In this document: piece by piece, positions 43,037 through 52,366 of the stretch
Layout: each line of letters starts with the position of its first letter
Numbering within the stretch: the first letter of the stretch is position 1
Source of the DNA: Alphaproteobacteria bacterium HGW-Alphaproteobacteria-6
Lineage (GTDB): Bacteria; Pseudomonadota; Alphaproteobacteria; Rhodobacterales; Rhodobacteraceae
NCBI GenBank assembly: GCA_002841115.1
Contig: PHEC01000010.1
Span: forward strand, 1-63,180
DNA: 63,180 nucleotides
Direction of reading: 5' to 3'
Notes under the pieces: model-generated
Databases searched by the model: none
What the model saw: the letters and a program-made list of their open reading frames with translations, nothing else
Told to the model about the DNA's origin: nothing
Program-made: the position numbers and the translations under genes

Positions 43037-43885
43037 ATGCGACTGATCTCATCGCTTCTCGGCCTTGCCCTCGGCCTGACCGCGGGTTTGGCCGCGACCG
43101 GCGCCGATGCGGGCTGCGGCGCGGTGCCCGAGGCCTGCCAGACCGCGATGGGCAGCTATCACGTCACCCTGCCGCCCGATCCGGCCCCCGGCCCGGTGCC
43201 GATGCTGGTCTTCCTGCACGGCGCCGGCGGCAGCGGCACCGCAACGCTGAAGAACCGCGGCATGGTCGGCGCCTTTCTGGCGCGCGGCTATGCGGTGATC
43301 GCGCCCGATGGTCTGGTGCGCGAGGGACGTCGCGGTGCCGGCTGGTATTTCCACCCCGGTTTTCCGCGCCGCCGTGACGAGGCGGCGTTTCTGCGCGGGG
43401 TCGCCGACGATGCTGCCGTCCGCTTCGGCCTTGACCGCGACCGCGCGCTTCTGGCCGGCTTCTCGATCGGCGGCTCGATGGCCAGCTACATCGCCTGCGA
43501 GGACCCGGCCGCCTTCACCGCCTACGCCCCGGTCGCCGGCGGTTTCTGGCGCCCGCAGCCGGAAAGCTGCACCGGACCGGTGCGGCTGTTGCACAGCCAC
43601 GGCTGGCGCGACACCACGGTGCCGCTGGAAGGCCGGCCGCTGCGCAACGGGCAGATATTTCAGGGCGATGTCTTTCACAGCATGGAGATCTGGCGCGACA
43701 CCAACGGCTGCACCCTGATGCGCCCCGACAGCTTTGCCGGGGACGACCTTTTCATGCGGCGCAAATGGTCGAAATGCACCAAGGGTTCGGCGCTGGAATT
43801 CGCCTTGCATCCGGGCGGTCACATGGTTCCCGAAGGCTGGGCCACCATGGTGATCGACTGGTTCGAAGGGCAGCCGCAGGGTTGA
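43037..43885 (+). CDS. Secreted polyhydroxybutyrate-depolymerase-like esterase
   Basis: A 282-residue secreted alpha/beta hydrolase. The signal peptide is MRLISSLLGLALGLTAGLAA, followed by TGADAG. The oxyanion loop is MLVFLHGAGGSG, the nucleophile is LLAGFSIGGSMAS (G-x-S-x-G), the acid region is SHGWRDTTVPLEG and the His is in HPGGHMVPEGW. This fits the LpqC/PHB-depolymerase esterase family, whose true substrates are often plant or polyester esters rather than PHB. Six cysteines in the mature part suggest disulfides. Monocistronic with a very strong terminator. Confidence 0.92.
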   Translation: MRLISSLLGLALGLTAGLAATGADAGCGAVPEACQTAMGSYHVTLPPDPAPGPVPMLVFLHGAGGSGTATLKNRGMVGAFLARGYAVIAPDGLVREGRRGAGWYFHPGFPRRRDEAAFLRGVADDAAVRFGLDRDRALLAGFSIGGSMASYIACEDPAAFTAYAPVAGGFWRPQPESCTGPVRLLHSHGWRDTTVPLEGRPLRNGQIFQGDVFHSMEIWRDTNGCTLMRPDSFAGDDLFMRRKWSKCTKGSALEFALHPGGHMVPEGWATMVIDWFEGQPQG

Positions 43886-43909
43886 TCCTCCCGGCCCGGG
43901 CTGTCCATC

Positions 43910-43944
43910 GCCGCGCCGCCCGGACCCGGGCGGCGCGGCTTTTT
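43910..43944 (+). terminator. Strong intrinsic terminator of the depolymerase-like gene
   Basis: A perfect 13-bp G+C stem (GCCGCGCCGCCCG pairing with CGGGCGGCGCGGC, loop GACC) at 43910-43939, followed by TTTTT. It lies 24 bp after the stop and separates the gene from convergent flgI. Confidence 0.95.
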
Positions 43945-43976
43945 CCTGCACCCGTATGCCGGGCTCCGGCAAGACA

Positions 43977-45089
43977 TCAGCGAACCAGAAACTCGGCGTG
44001 CAATGCCCCGGCGGAATTGATGCTCTTGAGGATGTCGATCATGTCGCGCGGGCTGACGCCAAGGGCGTTCAGCCCGGCCACCACGTCGGAGAGCGACGAA
44101 GCCTCGTCGATCTCGGCCATCGCGATGCCGGGCTCTTCCTCGATCGCCGCCGTGGTGCGCGGCAAGACCACCGTGTCGCCCCGGGAGAACGGATTGGGCT
44201 GCACCGCGACCGGATCCTCGGTGATCCGCAGGGTCAGGTTTCCCTGGCTGACCGCGACCCGGCTGATCCGCACATCGGCGCCGACGACGATGGTGCCAGA
44301 GCGCTGGTCGACGACGACGCGGGCCCGGCGCTCGGGCTCGACGGTCAGGTTTTCCAGCCGGCCGAGGACATGGGCCGGCGAGCGCATCCGGGTGGCGCCG
44401 ATGTCGAGAGACACGGTGCCGGCGTCGGTCATCACCGCGACGGCGCGGCCGAATTCGTCGTTGATCACCGCCTCGATCCGCGCCGCGGTGGTAAAGTCGG
44501 GGTTGCGCAGGGCCAGGCGTATTGCATTCAGGCTGCTGAACTCGAAGCCCAGTTCCCGCTCGATCCGGGCCCCTGACGGAATCGCGCCGGCGGTCGGAAC
44601 CCCCTGGGTCACGCTGGCGCCATCGCCCTGGGCCACGGCGCCGCCGGCGATGATCGTGCCCTGCGCCACGGCATAGATCTCGCCGTCGGCGGCATTGAGC
44701 GGTGTCATCACCAGGGTGCCGCCAAGCAGGCTTTTCGCGTCGCCGATCGCCGAGACGGTCACGTCGATCTGGCTGCCGGCGCGGGCGAAGGGCGGCAGCG
44801 TTGCGGTGACGAACACCGCCGCGACGTTCTTGGGGCGAAAGGATTCGCCGGTGATGTTGACGCCCAGCCGCTCGAGGATGTTCGACATGATCTCTTCGGT
44901 GAAGGGTGCGTTGCGGATGCCGTCGCCGGTGCCGTTGAGCCCGACGACAAGCCCGTAGCCGACAAGGTCGTTGCCGCGCACCCCGTCGAATTCCACCAGG
45001 TCCTTGATCCGGATCGGCGTCGCGCCGGCGGATGGCGCCAGCCCGGCGGTTGCGACGAGGATCGCCAGAAGTGCCAGTATCGTTCTCAT
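43977..45089 (-). CDS. flgI: Flagellar P-ring protein
   Basis: Forms the periplasmic P ring around the flagellar rod. A 370-residue protein with signal peptide MRTILALLAILVATAGLAPS ahead of AGATPIRIKDLVEFDGVRGN, the diagnostic FlgI start (RIKDxxxxxGVRxNxLVGYG). The rest (VVGLNGTGD; AVFVTATLPPFARAGSQIDV) is canonical and full length. Its start overlaps the flgL stop by 4 bp; it is the last gene of the flagellar run. Confidence 0.97.
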   Translation of the reverse strand: MRTILALLAILVATAGLAPSAGATPIRIKDLVEFDGVRGNDLVGYGLVVGLNGTGDGIRNAPFTEEIMSNILERLGVNITGESFRPKNVAAVFVTATLPPFARAGSQIDVTVSAIGDAKSLLGGTLVMTPLNAADGEIYAVAQGTIIAGGAVAQGDGASVTQGVPTAGAIPSGARIERELGFEFSSLNAIRLALRNPDFTTAARIEAVINDEFGRAVAVMTDAGTVSLDIGATRMRSPAHVLGRLENLTVEPERRARVVVDQRSGTIVVGADVRISRVAVSQGNLTLRITEDPVAVQPNPFSRGDTVVLPRTTAAIEEEPGIAMAEIDEASSLSDVVAGLNALGVSPRDMIDILKSINSAGALHAEFLVR

Positions 45090-46102
45090 CTGAGAAAATC
45101 CGCCAGCGACAGGCGCGAGAGCCGCGCGGTGATGTTGTAAAGCGTCTCGATCTGGGTCTGCACCGCCTCCAGCGCGGTTGCGGTCTCGAACGGATCGGCC
45201 GCGACGATCCGGCTGCGTTCGATCCCGAGCATCGAGGCCTCGGCGGCGTTTCGTGTCGCCGCGGCCTCGATCCGCGCCTCGGCGGTGCCGACCCGCGCCT
45301 GCGCGGCGGTCAGTGCATCGCCGGCCGCCAGCAAACCCTCGCCCGAGCGGCGCAGCACGAGTGCGCGCCCGGTCCGGTCGCCGGCCAGCGCGCCATCGGC
45401 GACCAGCGCCGCCAGCGACAGCGCTTCCAGCGTGTCGCGGATCGCCGGGTCGGCGGCGGTCAGCTCAAGGCCGGCCTGATCACCCGGAGCGATGCGGAAC
45501 GCGGCGAGCGGTGCGGCCGAGCCGCCGTAGATCGTGTCGAGATAGCCGCCCCCGCCGGCCGGCGCGTCGAAGAAGGCGGCCACCGCATCGACCACGCCCT
45601 GCGCCGTCACCTGTCCGGCGATCACCGGCGCCAGCGCATCGAGGATCGCCTGCGACCCGGCGATCGGCTTGGCGTCGGTCGCGGCACCCGACAGAAGATA
45701 TCGATCGGCGATCCGGGTGTTGAGGGCGGCGACCACGGCGTCGAATTTCTGGCGCGCATCATGGGCTGCGGTGTCGACCAGCGTGCTGCTGCCGTTGATC
45801 CCGGCGGACAGAAGCCCCGGCGCGATGTCGGTGACGATGCGCGTTGTCGCGTCAAGCGCGCCCTGGATGCTGGCGGTCAGAAGGGCGGCCTCGCTGGTTG
45901 CGGTGCGGAACGCTTGAAGCGCCCCGAGCGAGCGGTCGATGCCGGCCAGGGCGCGAAAGTCGCCCGAAACCGCCGCCGCAAGGTCGGCCCTGGTGCCCGA
46001 CGTCATCTCGGCGGTCAGGGTCTGGAGGCTGCGCTGCAACTGGCTGTTGTGGCTTCTGAACTGGAAGCTTTGCGCCATGTCGCCGATCGTCACATAATTC
46101 AT
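45086..46102 (-). CDS. flgL: Flagellar hook-filament junction protein FlgL
   Basis: A flagellin-like hook-associated protein 3 of 338 residues. The N-terminus (FQFRSHNSQLQRSLQTLTAE) and C-terminus (LEAVQTQIETLYNITARLSR) are the heptad-rich coiled-coil ends expected of flagellin-fold junction proteins, with a variable centre. It comes 3 bp after flgK (TGAGCGATG), overlaps flgI and is full length. Confidence 0.93.
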   Translation of the reverse strand: MNYVTIGDMAQSFQFRSHNSQLQRSLQTLTAEMTSGTRADLAAAVSGDFRALAGIDRSLGALQAFRTATSEAALLTASIQGALDATTRIVTDIAPGLLSAGINGSSTLVDTAAHDARQKFDAVVAALNTRIADRYLLSGAATDAKPIAGSQAILDALAPVIAGQVTAQGVVDAVAAFFDAPAGGGGYLDTIYGGSAAPLAAFRIAPGDQAGLELTAADPAIRDTLEALSLAALVADGALAGDRTGRALVLRRSGEGLLAAGDALTAAQARVGTAEARIEAAATRNAAEASMLGIERSRIVAADPFETATALEAVQTQIETLYNITARLSRLSLADFLR

Positions 46103-46105
46103 CGC

Positions 46106-47560
46106 TCAAAGTCCGATCAGTTGCTGGATCAGGTCGTCGATCATCTGGATCACCCGGGCATTGGCGGAAAAGGCCTGCTCGACCATCAGCAGCCGCTGCA
46201 TCTCGGCGTCGGTGTCGACCCCGTCCTGAAGCTGCAGCTGGGTCAGCGCCTCTTGCCGGGCGGTTGCGAAACTGGTCCGTGCCTCGGCATCCTGGCGGCC
46301 GGCGGCGATCTGCGACAGGATGTCGGAGGCGAGCGCCGAACTTGACACCGCCGCCCCGATGAAAGGGCCCGAGGCCGGCACCCGCGCCTCGGCCATCCGG
46401 TCGGCGAGGGCACCAAGCAGGGTCGCATTGCCGACCTCGCCCGGGGCGGGCGCGCCGATGCCGTCGCGCAGCCGCCAGAGCGCGCCGCCCCGCGCCGGAT
46501 CGACCGCGGCATTGATCCGGATCCGGCCTGCCAGCCCGACCTCGAGCAGGGGATCAAAAGCACCGCCGGCGTCGGTGAAGAGACCCGGCTGGCCGGGCGC
46601 CAGGGTCGGGTCGAGCGCGGGGTCGGCGAACCGCCCGATCAGATCGCGGGCAAAGGCGTCAAGCTGGTCCTGCGCGGCGGGGGCCAGCGTGTCGCGGATC
46701 GCGAAGCGGGCGCCGAGCGTGCCGCCACCCAGCACCCCGCCGTCACCGGAAGCCACCGGCTGACCATTGATGGTCAGCCCGGAAAGCGCGCCCGAGGCCA
46801 GGGTCATGTCGGGTGTGATCACACCGACCGGGGCAAAGCCGATCACCGCGGGATTGCCGTCAAGCAGGATCGCGCCTCCGGTGGTGAAAAGCGCGATCTG
46901 GTCGTTCTGGCGGGCAACCTCGCGGACCGGCACGATCTCGGCCACCCGGTCGACCAGGCTCTGGCGCTGATCCATCAGCGCGGTGGCGTCGCGGCCGGAA
47001 CTGCGCTGGGTCAGGATCTCGGCGTTCAGCCGGTCGATCTGTGCCAGCGTCTCGTTGAGGGTGCCGACCTCGCGGGCGATTGCGGCGTCGGCATCCATGC
47101 GCGATTGCTGCAGGCCGCGGCTGAGGTCGTTGAGGTGATCGCCCAGCGCATCGGCGGCATCGGCGATGCCTTGCAGGCGTGCGGCGCTGTCGGGACGGCT
47201 TGTGGCCTCGATCAGCGCGGATTCCAGCGCATCGATGCGGGCGCCGAGCGAGGCCGGCTCTCCCGGGCGGCCGATCCGCGCCTCGATCCCGGCAAGGAAA
47301 TCCGAGCGCAGCTGCCGGTTGCCGGCCTCGGCATCGGCGAGCCGGCGGTCGTTCAGCACCGACTGGTTGATCGCCCGGGTGACGCTGTCGACGCGCACCC
47401 CGGCACCGTTGCCACCAAGCGATTGCGGCGACAGGTTCACCTCGCGCCGCGCATAGCCCGCGGTCATCACGTTCGCGACGTTCGAGGACACGACCTCGGC
47501 CGAGCGCGAGGCCGCATTGAGGCCGCTCAGCGCATTGGCGAGCGAGGTTGACAGGCTCAT
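46106..47560 (-). CDS. flgK: Flagellar hook-associated protein FlgK
   Basis: First hook-filament junction protein, 484 residues. The conserved N-terminus is SLSTSLANALSGLNAASRSA followed by EVVSSNVANVMTAGYARREV, and the C-terminus is MLMVEQAFSANARVIQMIDD. GGAGG precedes ATG 47560. It lies 28 bp downstream of flgE and is followed closely by flgL. Confidence 0.96.
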   Translation of the reverse strand: MSLSTSLANALSGLNAASRSAEVVSSNVANVMTAGYARREVNLSPQSLGGNGAGVRVDSVTRAINQSVLNDRRLADAEAGNRQLRSDFLAGIEARIGRPGEPASLGARIDALESALIEATSRPDSAARLQGIADAADALGDHLNDLSRGLQQSRMDADAAIAREVGTLNETLAQIDRLNAEILTQRSSGRDATALMDQRQSLVDRVAEIVPVREVARQNDQIALFTTGGAILLDGNPAVIGFAPVGVITPDMTLASGALSGLTINGQPVASGDGGVLGGGTLGARFAIRDTLAPAAQDQLDAFARDLIGRFADPALDPTLAPGQPGLFTDAGGAFDPLLEVGLAGRIRINAAVDPARGGALWRLRDGIGAPAPGEVGNATLLGALADRMAEARVPASGPFIGAAVSSSALASDILSQIAAGRQDAEARTSFATARQEALTQLQLQDGVDTDAEMQRLLMVEQAFSANARVIQMIDDLIQQLIGL

Positions 47561-47588
47561 GGTTCAGCCTCCGTTGCCGGGCGCGCCG

Positions 47589-48896
47589 CTATCGCTTGAT
47601 GTTGGTGGTTTCCTGCAACATCTCGTCCACCGTCTGGATCACCTTGGCGTTCGACGAATAGGCGCGCTGGGTCTGGATCAGGTTGGTCAGTTCGGCGGCG
47701 ACATCGGTGGCCGAGCCTTCGCGGGCGTAGCCGACGATCGCGCCGGTCGGTCCGTCACCGGCATTCCACAGGAAGAACGACCCCGAATCGGGCGAGACCT
47801 GGAAGGTCTGGTTGTTCAGCGCGATCAGGCCGTTGGGGTTGGGCACGTCGACCACCGGAACCTGGTAGATGCGCCGGGTGAAGCCGGTGTCGAAGGTGGC
47901 GGTGATGAAGCCGTGTTCATCGACCTCGACATTGGTGAGATTGCCGACCGGCGAGCCGTCCTTGGTGATCGAGGTCGGCGCGAAACTGTCGGAAAGCTGG
48001 GTCAGGCCCTTGGCATCGCCGATCCTGCCGATGCTCATCGACAGCGGGCCGCCGGCCACGGTCAGCGCCAGTTGCCCGGTCAAGGGATCATAGGCGCCGC
48101 CCGAGACCGGGGTGACCGAGGCCAATGTGCCGCCATTGCCGCGGGTGTCGTCGAAGACCAGGTCATATTCGCCGATCACCGCCCCGCCCTGCGCCGAATC
48201 GCGGATCACCATGGTCCAGGCGTTCGACGCCCCGGTCGCCGGCACGTTCGGCGTGAAGGTGATGTCGAGCGTGTCCGAGGTGCCGAGATTGCCGAAATAC
48301 TCCACCGACAGCGGCAGCACATCGCCGGCGGCGCCGGCCTCGGTCGCGGTGGCGGGCAGGTTGACGCCAAGGTTCATCGTGGTCGTCGGGTCGCCCGCGG
48401 TCTGGTTGGCGGTGATCACCACCGGCTGCAACCCGGCCATGGTGTCGCGCGGCAGGACCGGGATCGAACCGTCGGCATTGGCCGGCCAGCCGAGCAGCAC
48501 CAGCCCCGATTCGGTGCGCAAAACGCCGTCGGCGTCGGGCCGGAAGGCGCCGGTCGTGGTCATCATCAATGGTTGCGTGCCAGTGCTGCCGTTCAGCGAC
48601 ACCGCCGTCGTCACCGGCAGCATGCCACGCCCGGCGATCGCAATGTCGAGCGCGTTCGAGGTGGCGACCAGCGCGCCATGCTCGTCGATCAGCCGCGTCG
48701 TCGAGGCGCGCACCCCGCCGGCCGAATAGGTGCCGGCGCCGCGGGCCTGGTTGATCACGAAATTCTCGAAATCGGTCGAGGCGCGCTTGTAGCCGAAGGT
48801 GCTCGAGTTCGCGATGTTGTCGGCGATCGTCGCCAGCCGGGTCGCATTGGCGCTGAGGCCAGCGACGCCGGCATTGAGCGAGGAAGAGATGGACAT
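47589..48896 (-). CDS. flgE: Flagellar hook protein FlgE
   Basis: Polymerises into the hook. A 435-residue protein starting MSISSSLNAGVAGLSANATR, with the rod/hook motif IADNIANSSTFGYKRAST, and ending with the typical hook C-terminus (TQRAYSSNAKVIQTVDEMLQ). ATG 48896 has AGGCGG upstream and matches the conserved N-terminus; upstream in-frame codons would add a non-homologous leader. A CtrA-like site (TTAG-N7-TTAA on this strand) lies 58 bp upstream of the start, suggesting its own cell-cycle-linked promoter within the cluster. Confidence 0.96.
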   Translation of the reverse strand: MSISSSLNAGVAGLSANATRLATIADNIANSSTFGYKRASTDFENFVINQARGAGTYSAGGVRASTTRLIDEHGALVATSNALDIAIAGRGMLPVTTAVSLNGSTGTQPLMMTTTGAFRPDADGVLRTESGLVLLGWPANADGSIPVLPRDTMAGLQPVVITANQTAGDPTTTMNLGVNLPATATEAGAAGDVLPLSVEYFGNLGTSDTLDITFTPNVPATGASNAWTMVIRDSAQGGAVIGEYDLVFDDTRGNGGTLASVTPVSGGAYDPLTGQLALTVAGGPLSMSIGRIGDAKGLTQLSDSFAPTSITKDGSPVGNLTNVEVDEHGFITATFDTGFTRRIYQVPVVDVPNPNGLIALNNQTFQVSPDSGSFFLWNAGDGPTGAIVGYAREGSATDVAAELTNLIQTQRAYSSNAKVIQTVDEMLQETTNIKR

Positions 48897-48954
48897 GGGT
48901 GCCGCCTTTCTGCTGCTGCGTCCGTCGATTTCCCGGACCATGCAGCGCGGCGCC

Positions 48955-48969
48955 TTAAGATCGGCCTAA
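48955..48969 (-). promoter_or_regulatory. CtrA-like binding site upstream of flgE
   Basis: On the minus strand TTAG-GCCGATC-TTAA, one mismatch from the CtrA consensus TTAA-N7-TTAA, in the motB-flgE gap. The same TTAG-N7-TTAA form occurs before motB. Confidence 0.65.
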
Positions 48970-49010
48970 CGGATAAAATCCGGCGGATTTCGCCAGCCCG
49001 GCGGCGTGCC

Positions 49011-49889
49011 TCAGAGGTCGGAACGCAAGAGAATCACCTCCAGCCGGTTGTTCTGCACCGCCATCGGATTGCGCAGCATGGGCTTGCGGTCGGCCAGGCC
49101 GGTGACCCGGGCCATGCGGTCCGGCGCCAGGCCCGCGGCCTCCAGCAAGCTGCGCATCCGCATCGCGCGGCTGGCCGACAGGTCCCAGGCCGGGTTGACC
49201 CGCAGGACCTCGGGCTGGGCCCGGATATGGCCGTTGACGGCGATACCGTTGCCGACCAGCGCGAAGACCCGCGAAAGCACCCCGGCCAGTTCCAGCGCGA
49301 CCGGCGCCGGCGTATCGCTGCCCGCCTCGAACAGGGGTTCGTCCTCCAGATCGAAGAGATCGACGATCAGCCCCTCGTCGGTGACCCGGGTGACGATATG
49401 GCGCGCGGCCTGCGCACTGACCATGCTTTCGCCGCCGATCCCCATCAGCGCTTCCTCGATCCGGCGCGCCGCCTCGGCGAAGCGGGCGGCCTCGGCGGCC
49501 CGGTCCCCGGCCCCCGCGGCCTCGGCGACTTGCGACATGTCGGTGCCGGTCTGGCCCACCGCCTGACGCTCGGTGCTGGGCTTCAGGCTCGAGGCGCCGG
49601 TGCCGTTCTGGGCGATCCGGTCCTCGGAAAAGACACTGTCGCCACCAAAGGATCCGTCGCCGCCGCCAGAGATCCGGCTGAGCGGAATCGTCGGACTGAA
49701 ATAATCCGCGATGCCCTTGCGTTGCTTTTCCGTCGTCGCGTTCAACAGCCACATCAGCATGAAGAAGGCCATCATGGCGGTCACGAAGTCGGCATAGGCG
49801 ACCTTCCACGCCCCACCGTGGTGCCCGCCACCGATCGTGACCTTCTTCCGCTTGATGATGACTGGCGCCGCATTGGCTTGCGCGCCCAT
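49011..49889 (-). CDS. motB: Flagellar motor stator protein MotB
   Basis: A peptidoglycan-anchored stator subunit of 292 residues. The single N-terminal membrane helix contains the proton-binding Asp in WKVAYADFVTAMMAFFMLMW, followed by the plug region and a C-terminal OmpA-like domain (NPAWDLSASRAMRMRSLLEA; NNRLEVILLRSDL). ATG 49889 begins MGAQANAAPVIIKRKKVTIG; GTG 49910 is a possible upstream start. motA is not in the window. A CtrA-like site lies about 47 bp upstream. Confidence 0.95.
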   Translation of the reverse strand: MGAQANAAPVIIKRKKVTIGGGHHGGAWKVAYADFVTAMMAFFMLMWLLNATTEKQRKGIADYFSPTIPLSRISGGGDGSFGGDSVFSEDRIAQNGTGASSLKPSTERQAVGQTGTDMSQVAEAAGAGDRAAEAARFAEAARRIEEALMGIGGESMVSAQAARHIVTRVTDEGLIVDLFDLEDEPLFEAGSDTPAPVALELAGVLSRVFALVGNGIAVNGHIRAQPEVLRVNPAWDLSASRAMRMRSLLEAAGLAPDRMARVTGLADRKPMLRNPMAVQNNRLEVILLRSDL

Positions 49890-49936
49890 CACACCACCCT
49901 TGTCTTTCACCCGGGCTCAGGCATAGCAGCGCGCCA

Positions 49937-49951
49937 TTAACGCCGCCCTAA
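49937..49951 (-). promoter_or_regulatory. CtrA-like binding site upstream of motB
   Basis: On the minus strand TTAG-GGCGGCG-TTAA, one mismatch from TTAA-N7-TTAA, about 47 bp before the motB start. It matches the site before flgE in both half-sites and spacing. Confidence 0.65.
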
Positions 49952-49991
49952 CCTCTCGAATTGTCCCGATCGCGCGCGAAACCCGCCCCGG

Positions 49992-51029
49992 TCATCCCCA
50001 GTCGAGCACGACCTTGCCGCTCTGGCCCGAGCGCATCGCGGCAAAGCCTTCGGCGAAATGATCCACCGGGAAGCGGTGGGTGATGACCCGGCTGACATCG
50101 AGGCCGTTCTCCAGCATCGCGATCATCTTGTACCAGGTCTCGAAGATCTCGCGGCCGTAGACGCCCTTGATGGTGATCGCCTTGAAGACGATGCGCGACC
50201 AGTCGACCGGGCTCTTGCCCGGCGGAATGCCCAGCATGGCGATGCGCCCACCCATCACCATCGCCTCGATCATCTGGTCCAGCGCGGCCTGGTTGCCCGA
50301 CATCTCCAGCCCGACATCGAACCCCTGGCGCATCTTCAACCGGGCGATGACCTCGCGCAGATCCTCCTGCGCCACATTCACCGGCACCACGTCGGCAACC
50401 TCGGCGGCCAGCGCCAGCCGCGCCGGATTGACATCGGTGATCACCACATGGCGGGCGCCGACATGGCGGGCGACCGCCCCGGCCATGATGCCGATCGGCC
50501 CGGCGCCGGTGATCAGCACATCCTCGCCGACCAGATCGAAGGACAAGGCGGTGTGAACCGCGTTGCCGAGAGGGTCGAGAATCGCGCCGATCTCGTCGCT
50601 GATGGTGTCGGGCAGGGTCACGACGTTGAAGGCTGGCAGCGCCAGGTATTCGGCGAAGGCGCCAGGCTCGTTGACGCCGATGCCGCGGGTCGCCGGATCA
50701 AGGTGGAACCGGCCGGCGCGCGACTGGCGCGACAGCTTGCCGATCAGATGGCCCTCGCCCGAGCAGCGCTGACCGATCGCCAGCCCCTCGACATCGCGGC
50801 CCATCTCGACGATCTCGCCGGCGAACTCATGCCCCGTCACCAGCCCGACCGGCACCGTGCGCGCCGCCCAGTCGTCCCAGTTCCAGATATGAATGTCGGT
50901 GCCGCAGATCCCGGTCTTGCGGATCCGGATCAACACCTCATCCGGCCCGATCTCGGGGACCGGGCGATGCTCCATCCACAGCCCCGGCTCTGCCTTCGCC
51001 TTGACCAGCGCCTTCATCTCGTTGCGCAT
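49992..51029 (-). CDS. tdh: L-threonine 3-dehydrogenase
   Basis: Oxidises threonine to 2-amino-3-ketobutyrate with NAD+. A 345-residue zinc-dependent medium-chain dehydrogenase. Catalytic zinc and substrate residues lie in [17 protein letters not shown] and [10 protein letters not shown]. The structural-zinc cysteine cluster seen in E. coli Tdh is replaced ([20 protein letters not shown]). The NAD fold is [23 protein letters not shown] 51029 is coupled to the kbl stop (TGATG); ATG 51017 ([15 protein letters not shown]) aligns best with the E. coli N-terminus and is the alternative. Confidence 0.96.
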   Translation of the reverse strand: MRNEMKALVKAKAEPGLWMEHRPVPEIGPDEVLIRIRKTGICGTDIHIWNWDDWAARTVPVGLVTGHEFAGEIVEMGRDVEGLAIGQRCSGEGHLIGKLSRQSRAGRFHLDPATRGIGVNEPGAFAEYLALPAFNVVTLPDTISDEIGAILDPLGNAVHTALSFDLVGEDVLITGAGPIGIMAGAVARHVGARHVVITDVNPARLALAAEVADVVPVNVAQEDLREVIARLKMRQGFDVGLEMSGNQAALDQMIEAMVMGGRIAMLGIPPGKSPVDWSRIVFKAITIKGVYGREIFETWYKMIAMLENGLDVSRVITHRFPVDHFAEGFAAMRSGQSGKVVLDWG

Positions 51030-52219
51030 CAGATCGCCCCCACCGCCCGGCCCGCGCCGCCAAAGGCGTCAAGCGCGAAATCCAGATCCGCCCGTGTCAG
51101 GCGCGCATTCATCTGGGTGCGGATCCGCGCCTGCCCCTTCGGCACCACCGGAAAGAAGAACCCCGCAACATGGACGCCGCGCGCGTATAACTCTGCCGCC
51201 ATGCGCTGCGACAAGGCCGCATCGCCCAGCATCACCGGCACGATCGGATGCTCGCCCGGCAGCAGCCGGAACCCCGCATCCTCCAGCCCCGCCCGCCAGT
51301 AGCGGGCATTGTCGAAAAGCTGCGCGCGCAGATCGTCCGCCGCCTCGGCGATGTCGATCGCGGCGATCCCGGCCGCGACCACCGCCGGCGGCAGCGCGTT
51401 CGAGAACAGATAGGGCCGTGCCCGCTGGCGCAGAAGGTCGATCACCGGCTGCGGCCCGGCGACATACCCGCCCAGCGCCCCGCCCAGCGCCTTGCCGAGC
51501 GTGCCGGTCAGGATATCGACCGCGACCCCGAAATGCGCCGGCGTGCCGCGTCCCTGCGGTCCGATGAACCCGGTGGCATGGCAATCATCCACCATCACCA
51601 GCGCGCCATATCTGTCGGCCAGCGCGGTGATCTCGGGCAGTTTCGCCAGATGGCCGTCCATCGAGAACACCCCATCGGTCGCGATCAGGACGAAGCGCGC
51701 GCCAGCCTCGCGGGCGGCCTGCAGCTGCACCTCCAGATCGGCCATGTCGGAATTGGCATAGCGGTAGCGCCGCGCCTTGCACAGCCGGATGCCGTCGATG
51801 ATCGAGGCATGGTTCAGCGCATCCGAAATCACCGCATCCTCGGGCCCCAGCAAGGGCTCGAACAGCCCGCCGTTGGCGTCGAAACAGGCGGCGAAAAGAA
51901 TCGCGTCCTCCTTGCCAAGGTAGCGCGCGATCCGCGCCTCGAGCGCCCGGTGAAGATCCTGCGTGCCGCAGATGAAGCGGACCGAGGCCATGCCGTAGCC
52001 GTGGTCGTCCATCGCCGCCCGCGCCGCCGCGACAAGTGCCGGATGATCCGCAAGACCAAGGTAGTTGTTGGCACAGAGGTTCAGCATGTCACGGCCGGCA
52101 ACCCTGACATGCGTGCCCTGCGCCGAGGTGATCAGCCGCTCGCGCTTCATCAGCCCTTCGGCGTCGATCGTCTTCAACATGGCGTCGAGATGCTCGAGAA
52201 AGGCAGCATTGTCGGACAT
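51029..52219 (-). CDS. kbl: Glycine C-acetyltransferase (2-amino-3-ketobutyrate CoA ligase)
   Basis: Cleaves the Tdh product with CoA to glycine and acetyl-CoA. A 396-residue PLP enzyme of the alpha-oxoamine synthase family. It shows [20 protein letters not shown], the His stack in [11 protein letters not shown], the DDCHATGF Asp and the PLP Lys in [16 protein letters not shown] 52219 has GGAGGAGATTCCGTC upstream. First gene of a kbl-tdh operon, preceded by an XRE-cupin regulator on the same strand. Confidence 0.97.
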   Translation of the reverse strand: MSDNAAFLEHLDAMLKTIDAEGLMKRERLITSAQGTHVRVAGRDMLNLCANNYLGLADHPALVAAARAAMDDHGYGMASVRFICGTQDLHRALEARIARYLGKEDAILFAACFDANGGLFEPLLGPEDAVISDALNHASIIDGIRLCKARRYRYANSDMADLEVQLQAAREAGARFVLIATDGVFSMDGHLAKLPEITALADRYGALVMVDDCHATGFIGPQGRGTPAHFGVAVDILTGTLGKALGGALGGYVAGPQPVIDLLRQRARPYLFSNALPPAVVAAGIAAIDIAEAADDLRAQLFDNARYWRAGLEDAGFRLLPGEHPIVPVMLGDAALSQRMAAELYARGVHVAGFFFPVVPKGQARIRTQMNARLTRADLDFALDAFGGAGRAVGAI

Positions 52220-52306
52220 GACGGAATCTCCTCCGGTATGGCGGAACACTATCCGCCCCTCCGCAATTGTCAATATGACGGACACCATTCCATAATCACG
52301 GAAACT

Positions 52307-52341
52307 GCCCTCTTCTGTTCCCAAGTACCTCCGCCGGAGGC
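52307..52341. repeat. Dispersed TACCTCCGCCGGAGGC element, copy 3
   Basis: GCCCTCTTCTGTTCCCAAG followed by TACCTCCGCCGGAGGC. The first 13 bases are identical to the copy at 41481. It lies between the XRE-cupin gene and kbl, where the CCTCCGCCGGAGG hairpin could separate their transcripts. Confidence 0.75.
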
Positions 52342-52366
52342 ATCCGCCCCTGCCGCCGGCGCGGCG

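Noticed and set aside
43037-43885. Part of a polyhydroxybutyrate operon with the phasin gene
   Set aside because: The esterase and phasin genes are 18 kb apart, with no PHA synthase or regulator in the window.
47517-49940. 807-codon plus-strand open frame, the longest in the window
   Set aside because: It runs antisense across flgE and motB, both with unmistakable motifs; no ribosome site and no recognisable domain.
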